A stretch of DNA of 64,000 nt from NCBI RefSeq assembly GCF_002407185.1, contig NZ_CP023563.1, positions 124,001 to 188,000 of the forward strand, given 5' to 3'. The notes under the pieces were generated by a model, which was given only the letters and a program-made list of their open reading frames with translations, was not told where the DNA came from and did not search any database. Source of the DNA: Brachybacterium vulturis. GTDB taxonomy: Bacteria > Actinomycetota > Actinomycetes > Actinomycetales > Dermabacteraceae. Made by a program: the position numbers and the translations under genes. Each line of letters begins with the position of its first letter. The first letter of the stretch is position 1. Of this stretch, positions 16,215 through 24,111 are shown piece after piece.

Positions 16215-16553
16215 ATGGAGCTGAACCACATCACGGACCGGATCGAGGCGCTCTCCGCGCAGTACGCGGAGCTCTACGGCATCGAGAGGTCCGGGAGCTG
16301 GGCGCTGCTGAAGCTCACCGAGGAGGTCGGGGAGCTCGCGCAGGCACATCTGACCGCGACCGGGCAGAGCCGTGACCGCGGCCTGAGCAATGAGGAGCAG
16401 GAACGGGTGGTGGCGGAGGAGCTGGGCGACGCGCTCGGCATGTGCCTGGTCTACGCCCGCCAGATGGGCATCGACCCCGAGCGGGCGGTCGCCGACAAAT
16501 GGTTCCGGTACGAGCGCAGCACACCGGCGGCCACCGGCCCGTCGGCCCCCTGA
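16215..16553 (+). CDS. MazG-like nucleotide pyrophosphohydrolase
   Basis: All-alpha NTP pyrophosphatase-like protein of 112 aa. The metal-binding ExxE...ExxD pattern is present: LLKLTEEVGELAQAHL in the first helix pair and VVAEELGDALGMCLVYARQMGIDPERAVADKWFRYE in the second. Single-domain size fits house-cleaning enzymes rather than full MazG. TAGGGT (16203-16208) ends 6 nt before the ATG, consistent with a leaderless transcript. Confidence 0.82.
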   Translation: MELNHITDRIEALSAQYAELYGIERSGSWALLKLTEEVGELAQAHLTATGQSRDRGLSNEEQERVVAEELGDALGMCLVYARQMGIDPERAVADKWFRYERSTPAATGPSAP

Positions 16554-16566
16554 ACGGCGGACCCTG

Positions 16567-16980
16567 GTGTTCATCCGTCTCCAGAGCGCCGTCCCGAATC
16601 GTCGCGGTGTGTTCCCGGGCGTCTTCGCGATGGCGAACGGCCTGCGCGACGCCGGACTGCTGAGCCCGACCGATGAGGAACAGGTGCGCCGCTGGAACGC
16701 GCACGGCGAGCGCACCTACACCGACCCCAGCACCGTGCTCGCCGACTGCTATGACCCCGCCGTCAACCCCGGCGCGAGGTCATGGTTCAGGGACGACGCC
16801 ACCGAACTGCTCCAGATGGCGCTGCGGTACACGGAGCTGCTGGACCGCTGCGAGGTGCCCTGGACCCAGCTGCGCACCGCCCGACCGGGGCGCATCGTCT
16901 ACGAGGACCCGGTGCAGGTGGTGGCGGTGCCGTTCACGTATGACGAGCACTGGCCGCTCACTCCGCCGCGAACTGCCTGA
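16567..16980 (+). CDS. Conserved hypothetical protein
   Basis: Acidic protein of 137 aa that resembles a widespread actinobacterial hypothetical family: FIRLQSAVPNRRGVFPGVFAMANGLRDAGLL near the start, a central NPGARSWFRDDATELLQMALRYTELLD helix, and GRIVYEDPVQVVAVPF at the end. No domain of known function recognised. GTG at 16567 with GGCGGA upstream is the likely start, 13 nt after the MazG-like gene, so the two are probably co-transcribed. Its last 23 bp overlap the convergent sulfatase gene. Confidence 0.7.
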   Translation: MFIRLQSAVPNRRGVFPGVFAMANGLRDAGLLSPTDEEQVRRWNAHGERTYTDPSTVLADCYDPAVNPGARSWFRDDATELLQMALRYTELLDRCEVPWTQLRTARPGRIVYEDPVQVVAVPFTYDEHWPLTPPRTA

Positions 16981-18469
16981 CCCACTCGGCTTCGCTGCGC
17001 AGCGGCCTGCCGGGCACCAGCGCCCCGTCGTCGACGAATCCCTCCTCGCGGTCCTCGAGGTGGGCGATCAGCAGCTCACGGTGACGGGCGAGCTCATTCG
17101 CGTGCTCCCCGGCCGCGACCAGGTCGACGCACTCGTAGGGATCCTCACGCAGATCGAACAGCTGTTCGCGCCCGTCGCCGGAGAACCACACGTACTTGTG
17201 GCGCTCGGTGAGGATCCACTGCATGGAATGCCGACCGAGCTGGTGGATCAGGTGCTCGCCCTGCAGGTGGTCGCGCACCGCGGCGCCCTCCGTCACCGTC
17301 CGTCGCACACTGGTGCCGGTCACCGGTGCGGGGATCGGCACCCCGGCCAGGTCCAGCAGGGTGGGCATCACATCGCGCAGCTCCACGATCGCCTCGACGT
17401 CACCGGCCGGGCCCCATTCCTTCCGCAGCCGCGGCGGCAGGTGCAGCAGGAAGGGGATGTGGCTGGAGCCCTCGTAGGCCACGGACTTCCGGTACAGATC
17501 GTGGTCGCCGAGCATCTCGCCGTGGTCGGAGACGAACAGGATCGCGGTGTCCTCGGCGACGCCCTGGTCGCGCAGGGTCTCCATCAGGCGGTTGATCTGG
17601 AAGTCGATGAACTCGATGCTGCCGTAGTAGCCGGCCTTCACCGCGTCGTGCCGCGACCGGGGACGATGCGCGAACTCGGCCTCGTCGTCACCGTCGTGGC
17701 GGAACTGCTCGAACTGTTCGACCCAGTCCCCCATCGGGCGTTCCGGCTGGTCGCGGCGGGAGTACTTGTCCCACAGCCAACCGGGCGGGTCGAAGGGGGC
17801 GTGCGGGCGGTGGAAAGACATGTACAGGAAGAACGGACGAGTGGGGTCCCGCCGGTTCAGGAACTCGAAGGAGGTATCGGCCACCCAACGGGTGGGGTGC
17901 AGCCGCTCCTCCCGCTCCCAGGGCCGGGCCACCATCGAATTGCAGCCCAGTCCCGTGTCCTGGTAGTCGGCAGCCGGATCGCCGGTCTGCGCCCGCAGCC
18001 AGGGCAGGTAGTCGTCGCCGCGGGCCGAGGCACCGCGATACTCTGCTCGGCTGACGTGCAGGTAGCCGTCGTGCAGCTGCACGTCGTCGAAGCCGCAGCG
18101 CGCCCGCTCGGGAAACACGTGCATCTTGCCGACGCCGTAGGTCTGGTACCCGTGCTCCCGCAGGGTGCCCGGCAGCGTGGTCGGGTACGCGTCGGGGAAG
18201 TTGATGCCCTCCCGGTAGCCGTAGCGGCCGTGGGTCTCAGGGCCCGTGCCGGTGAACATGCCCACCCGCGCCGGGATGCAGGTCGGCGTCGAGGAGTAGG
18301 CGCGGGTGAAGCGGTTGCCGCGCCGGGCCAGGGAATCGAGGTACGGGGTGTCGATGTGCTCGTTGCCCGCGCAGCCCATGGCGTCGAACCGCATCTGGTC
18401 CACACAGACCAGCACGAGGTTCGGTCGCCGCGCGGGCTGCGGGGCGGAGTCGGTGCTCGCGGCGCTCAT
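16958..18469 (-). CDS. Type I (formylglycine) sulfatase family hydrolase
   Basis: Alkaline-phosphatase-superfamily sulfatase of 503 aa. NLVLVCVDQMRFDAMGC provides the first metal ligands; the formylglycine motif CIPARVGMFTG fits CxPxR (the canonical Ser is Ala, which is tolerated); later ligands are in FVSDHGEMLGDHDLYRK. No signal peptide, so it may act on imported sulfated sugars, or its target is a phosphonate or phosphate ester. Followed downstream in the same direction-set by a Gfo/Idh dehydrogenase upstream (38-bp gap), and divergent from an Opp/Dpp importer, suggesting joint use of a sulfated or substituted glycan. Confidence 0.87.
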   Translation of the reverse strand: MSAASTDSAPQPARRPNLVLVCVDQMRFDAMGCAGNEHIDTPYLDSLARRGNRFTRAYSSTPTCIPARVGMFTGTGPETHGRYGYREGINFPDAYPTTLPGTLREHGYQTYGVGKMHVFPERARCGFDDVQLHDGYLHVSRAEYRGASARGDDYLPWLRAQTGDPAADYQDTGLGCNSMVARPWEREERLHPTRWVADTSFEFLNRRDPTRPFFLYMSFHRPHAPFDPPGWLWDKYSRRDQPERPMGDWVEQFEQFRHDGDDEAEFAHRPRSRHDAVKAGYYGSIEFIDFQINRLMETLRDQGVAEDTAILFVSDHGEMLGDHDLYRKSVAYEGSSHIPFLLHLPPRLRKEWGPAGDVEAIVELRDVMPTLLDLAGVPIPAPVTGTSVRRTVTEGAAVRDHLQGEHLIHQLGRHSMQWILTERHKYVWFSGDGREQLFDLREDPYECVDLVAAGEHANELARHRELLIAHLEDREEGFVDDGALVPGRPLRSEAEWVRQFAAE

Positions 18470-18507
18470 CGGACCACCCTATGACCGGCTGCGACGGGGC
18501 ATCCGGT

Positions 18508-19680
18508 TCACGCCTGCCCCTCGTCGAAGTAGCGGCGCAGCTCCTCCGGCACGGCCGGGACGTCGTACGGCATCCCACCGTCGCGGATCGACTCCGCGCC
18601 GTACACCCCGGTGGCCACGGCCTCGCGGGCGGCAACGGCGGAGACGTCGGTGATGCCGCCATGGCGCACGAAGGCCAGGAACTCGGCGACCAGGCTGGGA
18701 TCGGCGCCGCCGTGGCCGCCGTCGGCGCGGGCGACCACCTCGACGGCGTCGGGTCGGCCGGGGCCGGAGCGGCGGGACTCCCAGATGTGGATCTGGTCCC
18801 CGCTGCCATCGCCCATGTTCTCGATCCGGCCGGCGTCCCCGATCACCGTGTAGTTGCGGAAGTAATCCGGGGTGAAGTGGCACTGCTGGTAGGAGGCCAG
18901 CACCCCGTTGTCCAACGTCATGTGGAGCATCGAGATGTCCTCGACATCGATGACGGGATTCAGCTCCTTCTGAGCGGTGGGCGGCCAGATGTCCGCGTCG
19001 TACCAGTCACGCATCTGGCGGTCGGAGTTGTCACGGCGGTCGGTGACGTCACCGTAGACGGCGAGATCCCCGATGCCGGAGACGCGGCGGGTGTAGCCGC
19101 CGGCCAGCCAGTGGATCACGTCGATGTCATGGGCGCCCTTCTGCAGCAGCAGGCTCATCGACTTCGCCCGCTCGGCGTGCCAGTCCTTGAAGTAGAAGTC
19201 GCCGCCGGCGCCCACGAAGTGCCGGCACCAGATCGCCCGCACCCGACCGATCCGGCCGGAGTCCACGATCGCCTTCATCTGCCGCACCACCGGCATGTGC
19301 CGCATGTTGTGGCCGATGTACAGCCGCGCCCGCTTCTCCTTCGCCAGCGCCAGCATCGCGTCGGTGTCCTCCACACCGATCGCCATCGGCTTCTCGCAGA
19401 AGGTGGGGATCCCGGCCCCGAGGGTCTGCAGCGCGACCGCGGCGTGCGCGAAGTCCGGCGTCAGGATCATCACCGCGTCGACGTCGTGATGGGACAGCAG
19501 CTCCTCAACGGTGCCGACGATCGGGATGTCCTCACCGAACGCCTCCCGGGCATTCACCTTCCCCCGCTCACCGGGATCGGCGACGACCGTGACCGCAGAG
19601 CCCTCCCCGGGCTGGTGGGCATGAGTGGCGAGGTAGTGGCGCGCGCCGAAACCGATGACGCCGATCCTGAGGTCTTCCAT
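18508..19680 (-). CDS. Gfo/Idh/MocA-family NAD-dependent sugar oxidoreductase
   Basis: Dehydrogenase of 390 aa. N-terminal Rossmann fold LRIGVIGFGARHYLATHAH, family motif GIPTFCEKPMAI with the catalytic-site Lys of EKP, and KGAHDIDVIHWLAGG with the conserved Asp/His pair in the C-terminal beta domain. The insert VTDRRDNSDRQMRDWYDADIWPPTAQ is long. Transcribed with the sulfatase and divergent from the Dpp-type importer; likely oxidises the imported sugar. Confidence 0.88.
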   Translation of the reverse strand: MEDLRIGVIGFGARHYLATHAHQPGEGSAVTVVADPGERGKVNAREAFGEDIPIVGTVEELLSHHDVDAVMILTPDFAHAAVALQTLGAGIPTFCEKPMAIGVEDTDAMLALAKEKRARLYIGHNMRHMPVVRQMKAIVDSGRIGRVRAIWCRHFVGAGGDFYFKDWHAERAKSMSLLLQKGAHDIDVIHWLAGGYTRRVSGIGDLAVYGDVTDRRDNSDRQMRDWYDADIWPPTAQKELNPVIDVEDISMLHMTLDNGVLASYQQCHFTPDYFRNYTVIGDAGRIENMGDGSGDQIHIWESRRSGPGRPDAVEVVARADGGHGGADPSLVAEFLAFVRHGGITDVSAVAAREAVATGVYGAESIRDGGMPYDVPAVPEELRRYFDEGQA

Positions 19681-19776
19681 GAGGTTCCTTCCTGAGGGCT
19701 GAGACGCCGCACTCTCCGCCCATCAGCGGTGACGACGACTCCTGAGCGTGACACGGACTGCTGTGCCCGCCCCAGA

Positions 19777-19792
19777 TGTAAAGCGTTTTACG
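19777..19792. promoter_or_regulatory. LacI-type operator candidate 1 (sulfatase/importer divergent region)
   Basis: TGTAAAGC-GTTTTACG, imperfect palindrome centred on CG, typical of LacI/GalR-family operators. Nearly the same site (TGTAAAACGTCTTACG) precedes the GH35 gene at 27771-27786. Confidence 0.65.
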
Positions 19793-19850
19793 AGAGCCTA
19801 ACCCATGCCCCTCCTCGTACCGAGGGCCCGGCGTCCACGAGAAGAGCGCA

Positions 19851-19866
19851 TGTAAACCGATTCACG
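19851..19866. promoter_or_regulatory. LacI-type operator candidate 2
   Basis: TGTAAACC-GATTCACG, a weaker relative of the box at 19777, again centred on CG. A third degenerate relative, CGTGAACCGTTTAGCA, lies at 19885-19900. The spacing of 74 and 34 bp could allow looping or cooperative binding before the importer gene at 19975. Confidence 0.45.
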
Positions 19867-19974
19867 ACGAGGTGCTACAGTCCGCGTGAACCGTTTAGCA
19901 GAGGCGTCGATGACGCTCTCCGATGCCCTGCCGTGGCGGGAGACGACCGACATCGAGACGCCAACGGAGGCACC

Positions 19975-21051
19975 GTGAGCGATACCCAGAAGGTCGTGCC
20001 GAGCACCCCGGCAACGATCTCCCCCGCACCACTGCCCAAGCGGGCGCGAGGCCGCGGCGGTTCCTTCCTGCTGCAGCGGGCCGGCTTCTACGTCGTGACC
20101 GCCTGGGTGGCCCTCACACTGAACTTCCTGATCCCCCGCTTCATGCCGGGGGATCCTGCGCAGGCCCTCGCTCTGCAGATCACCAGACAGACCGGCGCCC
20201 AGCTCACCCCGGAGATGCTCGACTCGATCCGGACCCTGTACGGAGACCCGAACACCAATCTGCTCGAGCAGTACGTCTCCTACCTCGGGAGCATCGTCAC
20301 CGGTGACTTCGGCATCGCCGTCTCCCGCTATCCGACCCCGGTGCTCGACCTGATCCTCGCCGCCCTGCCCTGGACACTGTTCCTGGTCGGAGTGAGCACG
20401 ATCGTGGCCTGGGTGGTCGGCACGGGGCTCGGCATCATCGTCGGCTATCGTCCCGGCGGGAAGCTGGACAACTGGCTCACGCCGATCTCCCAGTTCTTCT
20501 CGTCGATGCCTTCGTTCTGGGTCGCCCTGGTCTGCTTGTGGATCTTCGCGCTGACGCTGGGGCTCTTCCCCTCCTCCGGCGGCTACGACCCCAGTGTGCC
20601 CTTCGAGATCACCAACTTCTGGTTCCTCGTCTCCGTCCTCCAGTACGGAGCACTGCCGATCCTGACCTCGATCTTCGTCGGCTTCGCCGGGTGGCTGTTC
20701 GCGATGCGCAACATGATGGTCACCACCGTCAGCGAGGACTACGTGACCCTGGCGCGTGCAGAAGGACTCAGCAATCGCCGCGTGACCTTCCGCTACGCCG
20801 CGCGCAACGCGATGCTCCCCAACGTCACCGGCCTGGCCACCTCGATCGGCGCGATCCTGGGCGGCGTGGTGCTGACCGAGATCGTGTACACCTACCCCGG
20901 CATGGGCTACCTGCTCTTCAACGCGATCACCACCAAGGACTACCCGCTGATGCAGGCCATCTTCTTGATGATCGTGCTCGCCGTGCTGATCGCGAACTTC
21001 ATCGCGGACTCGCTGTACGTCCTCCTTGACCCCCGCACCAGGGAGAGCTGA
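19975..21051 (+). CDS. Opp/Dpp-family ABC permease, DppB type
   Basis: First membrane subunit (358 aa) of a peptide/oligosaccharide importer. Six helices after a soluble Pro/Lys-rich N-terminus; NFLIPRFMPGDPAQAL is the family N-terminal motif, and DYVTLARAEGLSNRRVTFRYAARNAMLPNVTG is the EAA loop that docks the ATPases. GTG start with GGAGG upstream. Heads a five-gene unit (permease, permease, ATPase, ATPase, binding protein). Confidence 0.92.
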   Translation: MSDTQKVVPSTPATISPAPLPKRARGRGGSFLLQRAGFYVVTAWVALTLNFLIPRFMPGDPAQALALQITRQTGAQLTPEMLDSIRTLYGDPNTNLLEQYVSYLGSIVTGDFGIAVSRYPTPVLDLILAALPWTLFLVGVSTIVAWVVGTGLGIIVGYRPGGKLDNWLTPISQFFSSMPSFWVALVCLWIFALTLGLFPSSGGYDPSVPFEITNFWFLVSVLQYGALPILTSIFVGFAGWLFAMRNMMVTTVSEDYVTLARAEGLSNRRVTFRYAARNAMLPNVTGLATSIGAILGGVVLTEIVYTYPGMGYLLFNAITTKDYPLMQAIFLMIVLAVLIANFIADSLYVLLDPRTRES

Positions 21052-21052
21052 C

Positions 21053-21970
21053 ATGAGACGACTCCTGAACAACCGCAAGTTCGCCGTCGGGATGATCATC
21101 TCGCTCTTCTTCCTGGTGGTCGCGCTGCTCGGCCCCTGGGTCGTCACGGCCATCATGCAGGTCGATCCGCGAGGCATCGACTACGACGCGATCTCCGCAC
21201 CCCCGTCGGCGCAGCATCTGCTGGGCACGAACCATGTGGGACAGGACGTGCTGGCCCAGCTGATCATCGGTGCCCGCGGTTCGGTGACCGTCGGGCTGCT
21301 GTCCGGCATCATCGCCACGGTCATCGCCGTGCTGGTGGGCACCACTGCCGGCTACCTGGGCGGGGTTCCCGACAAGGCCATCAATGCCGTGGTCAACGTG
21401 CTGATGACCCTGCCCGGCTTCGCGCTGCTGTTCATCATCGCGGGCTACGTGCAGGAGGCCGGGATCCTGCTGATCGCGGTGGTGATCGGCCTGCTCGAAT
21501 GGCCCGGTGGTGCCCGCTCCATCCGCGCCCAGACCATGAGCCTGCGCAATCGTGATTTCACCAGCGCGCTGCGCACCGTCGGCGAATCCACTCCCCGCAT
21601 CATCGCTGTCGAAGTGGTGCCGCACCTGGGCGGCGTCATCTCCTCCATGTTCCTCAAGGCCGTCGTCGCCGGCATCTTCATGGAAGCGTCCCTGGCCTTC
21701 CTGGGCCTGGGCTCCACCAGCGAGATCACCTGGGGAACGATGGTCAGCCAGGCACAGACCGGCGGCGCGATCCTGCGCGGCCATTGGTGGTTCTTCCTCC
21801 CGCCCGGCCTGGCCATCGCGCTGATCGGATTCGCCACCGCGATGATCAACTTCGGCCTGGACGAGATCACCAACCCGCAGCTGAACGCTCGCCTGAACGC
21901 ACGCACCCGCCAGTTCAACCGCGAGCAGCGACGCCGCCGCGCACTGGCCGAGGCAGGAGGCCCCGCATGA
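21053..21970 (+). CDS. Opp/Dpp-family ABC permease, DppC type
   Basis: Second membrane subunit, 305 aa. Motifs: HLLGTNHVGQDVLAQLIIGARGSVTVGLLSGIIA and the EAA loop RSIRAQTMSLRNRDFTSALRTVGESTPRIIAVEVVPHLGG. Start one nucleotide after the previous stop; ATGA overlap with the next gene. The N-terminus is short compared with DppC of enterobacteria. Confidence 0.92.
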   Translation: MRRLLNNRKFAVGMIISLFFLVVALLGPWVVTAIMQVDPRGIDYDAISAPPSAQHLLGTNHVGQDVLAQLIIGARGSVTVGLLSGIIATVIAVLVGTTAGYLGGVPDKAINAVVNVLMTLPGFALLFIIAGYVQEAGILLIAVVIGLLEWPGGARSIRAQTMSLRNRDFTSALRTVGESTPRIIAVEVVPHLGGVISSMFLKAVVAGIFMEASLAFLGLGSTSEITWGTMVSQAQTGGAILRGHWWFFLPPGLAIALIGFATAMINFGLDEITNPQLNARLNARTRQFNREQRRRRALAEAGGPA

Positions 21971-23028
21971 GCATCACCCCCACCCCACCCAGCACGGCAG
22001 AGGACGTGCTGCTGGAGATCCGCGACCTGGACGTGCTGTACCTCGGGACCGAGGACTCCGCGAACGTCAAGGCGTGCTCGGACATCAACCTGGCCGTGCG
22101 CCGCGGAGAGATCCTCGGCATCGCCGGCGAGAGCGCCTCGGGCAAGTCCACCCTGCTCAACGCCATGACCCGTCTGCAGCAGGCCCCCGCGGTCACCTCG
22201 CGGGGCAGCGTGATCTTCCATGAGCATCCCGGCGCGGACGGCGTCGATCTGGTCGGCTGCGACGACCGGGCGATGCAGCGGTTCCGCTGGTCGGACATCT
22301 CCATCGTGATGCAGTCCGCGATGGCCTGTCTGAACCCGGTCATCCGCCTGCGGGACCAGTTCTTCGACGTGCTGCGCGCGCACGACCGGAGCCTGGGCCG
22401 GGCCCGGCTGCAGGACCGCGCCGCCGAGCTGCTGCAGATGGTCGGCATCATGCCGGATGCGCTGAACAAGTATCCGCACGAGCTGTCCGGCGGCATGCGC
22501 CAGCGAGCGCTGATCGCGCTGTCCCTGGCCTGCGATCCGGATCTGATCGTGATGGACGAGCCCACCACCGCCGTCGACGTGGTCATGCAGCGCCAGATCC
22601 TCAACCAGATCCTGCGGCTGCAGCAGGAGCTCGGCTTCGCGGTCGTCTTCGTCACCCACGATCTCTCCCTGCTGCTGGAGATGGCGGACCGGATCGCCAT
22701 CATGTACGGCGGCCGGATCGTGGAGGTCGCCGACGGCTCCACCATCTCCGAGAACCCCCAGCACCCCTACACCCGAGGACTGCGCGAGGCGTTCCCGTCC
22801 CTGGTCTCCGAACGCGGCAAGCGTCATGGCATCCCCGGCTCCCCGCCCGATCTGCGCCGCCTCCCCAGCGGCTGCGCCTTCAACCCCCGGTGCACCGAGG
22901 CCATCGAGCTGTGCTCGCAGGTGCGCCCGGAACTGACCGTGCTGCCCGACTCGATCGCCGCCTGCCACGTTCGACGCATGGAGGCCGATGACATCGCCGC
23001 ACACACCATCCTCGAGGAGGCCCGATGA
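21967..23028 (+). CDS. Opp/Dpp-family ATPase, DppD type
   Basis: Cytoplasmic ATPase of 353 aa. Walker A GESASGKST, Q-loop around VMQSAMACLNPV, signature LSGGMRQR, Walker B LIVMDEPTTAVD, switch His in FVTHDLS. The C-terminal oligopeptide-transporter domain with four Cys (CAFNPRCTEAIELC ... CHV), seen in DppD/OppD and often an Fe-S site, is present. Flanked by ATGA overlaps on both sides. Confidence 0.93.
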   Translation: MSITPTPPSTAEDVLLEIRDLDVLYLGTEDSANVKACSDINLAVRRGEILGIAGESASGKSTLLNAMTRLQQAPAVTSRGSVIFHEHPGADGVDLVGCDDRAMQRFRWSDISIVMQSAMACLNPVIRLRDQFFDVLRAHDRSLGRARLQDRAAELLQMVGIMPDALNKYPHELSGGMRQRALIALSLACDPDLIVMDEPTTAVDVVMQRQILNQILRLQQELGFAVVFVTHDLSLLLEMADRIAIMYGGRIVEVADGSTISENPQHPYTRGLREAFPSLVSERGKRHGIPGSPPDLRRLPSGCAFNPRCTEAIELCSQVRPELTVLPDSIAACHVRRMEADDIAAHTILEEAR

Positions 23029-24110
23029 GCGTGGACCAGGCCGATCCCGCAGCTCCCGACCGGACGGACGCCGCCGGCCCCAGCGTGCTGCGCGCCGAGA
23101 ACGTCTCGGTGGTCTTCGACGGCAAGGACAACTCCGGCCGCAAGGTGGAGATCCACGCGTGCCGCGAAGTGGACGTGGACCTGCGCCGCGGCGAGATCGT
23201 CGCCCTGGTCGGTGAGTCCGGCTCCGGCAAGTCGACCTTGGCCCGAGCGTTCTCGCTGGTGCATCCGCCGACGGCCGGCCAGATCCTGCTGGACGGCGAG
23301 CCGATCGGCGGCCGCACCCGCCGGCGTCCCTTCTACAAGCGGGTCCAGCTGATCTACCAGGACCCCTTCGCCTCGCTGAACTCCCTGAAGTCGATCCGGC
23401 ACATCCTGGGCCGGGTGGTGAAGATCCACACCCCGGGCCTGTCGCGCAGAGCGGTCGAGGCACGCACCCTCGAGCTCCTCGAGCTGGTGAGCCTGACCCC
23501 GGCGGAGGATTACATCGACCGGTTCCCCAGCTCCCTGTCGGGAGGGCAGCGCCAGCGGGTCTCGATCGCTCGTGCCCTCGCGGTGGATCCGGACGTGCTG
23601 CTGGCGGACGAGCCCACCTCGATGCTGGATGTGTCCATCCGCCTGGACGTGCTGAACCTGCTCGACGAGATCCGTCGCGAGCGCGGAGTGGCGATCCTGT
23701 ACATCACCCACGACATCGCCAGCGCCCGCTACATCTCCGACCGCATGGCGGTGATGTACTCCGGCGAGCTGGTCGAGACCGGGCCGACGGAGGACGTCGT
23801 CGCCCACCCCAAGCACCCCTACACCCGGCTCCTCATCGAGTCCGCACCCGATCCCTCACGGCGTCGGGACAGCGCATCGGCCGAGTTCGAGGAGACCTCC
23901 CTGGGAGAGCCCGCGGACCCGGCGCAGGAGATCGCCGGCTGCAGGTTCCAGGCACGCTGCCCGTTCGTGATGGCGCGCTGCCGACAGGAGGCCCCACCCC
24001 TGCTGACCACGGCCACCCAGCATGCACGGTGCTGGCTGTTCGACGACGACGCGGACGACACCGCAGACACCATCCGGGCCACCGGGGCCCACCCCTCGAA
24101 GGAGAGCTGA
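23025..24110 (+). CDS. Opp/Dpp-family ATPase, DppF type
   Basis: Second ATPase, 361 aa. Walker A GESGSGKST, signature LSGGQRQR, Walker B VLLADEPTSMLD, His in YITHDIA. C-terminal Cys cluster CRFQARCPFVMARC ... CWL. Forms the heterodimeric motor with the DppD-type subunit. One base separates it from the binding-protein gene. Confidence 0.93.
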   Translation: MSVDQADPAAPDRTDAAGPSVLRAENVSVVFDGKDNSGRKVEIHACREVDVDLRRGEIVALVGESGSGKSTLARAFSLVHPPTAGQILLDGEPIGGRTRRRPFYKRVQLIYQDPFASLNSLKSIRHILGRVVKIHTPGLSRRAVEARTLELLELVSLTPAEDYIDRFPSSLSGGQRQRVSIARALAVDPDVLLADEPTSMLDVSIRLDVLNLLDEIRRERGVAILYITHDIASARYISDRMAVMYSGELVETGPTEDVVAHPKHPYTRLLIESAPDPSRRRDSASAEFEETSLGEPADPAQEIAGCRFQARCPFVMARCRQEAPPLLTTATQHARCWLFDDDADDTADTIRATGAHPSKES

Positions 24111-24111
24111 C

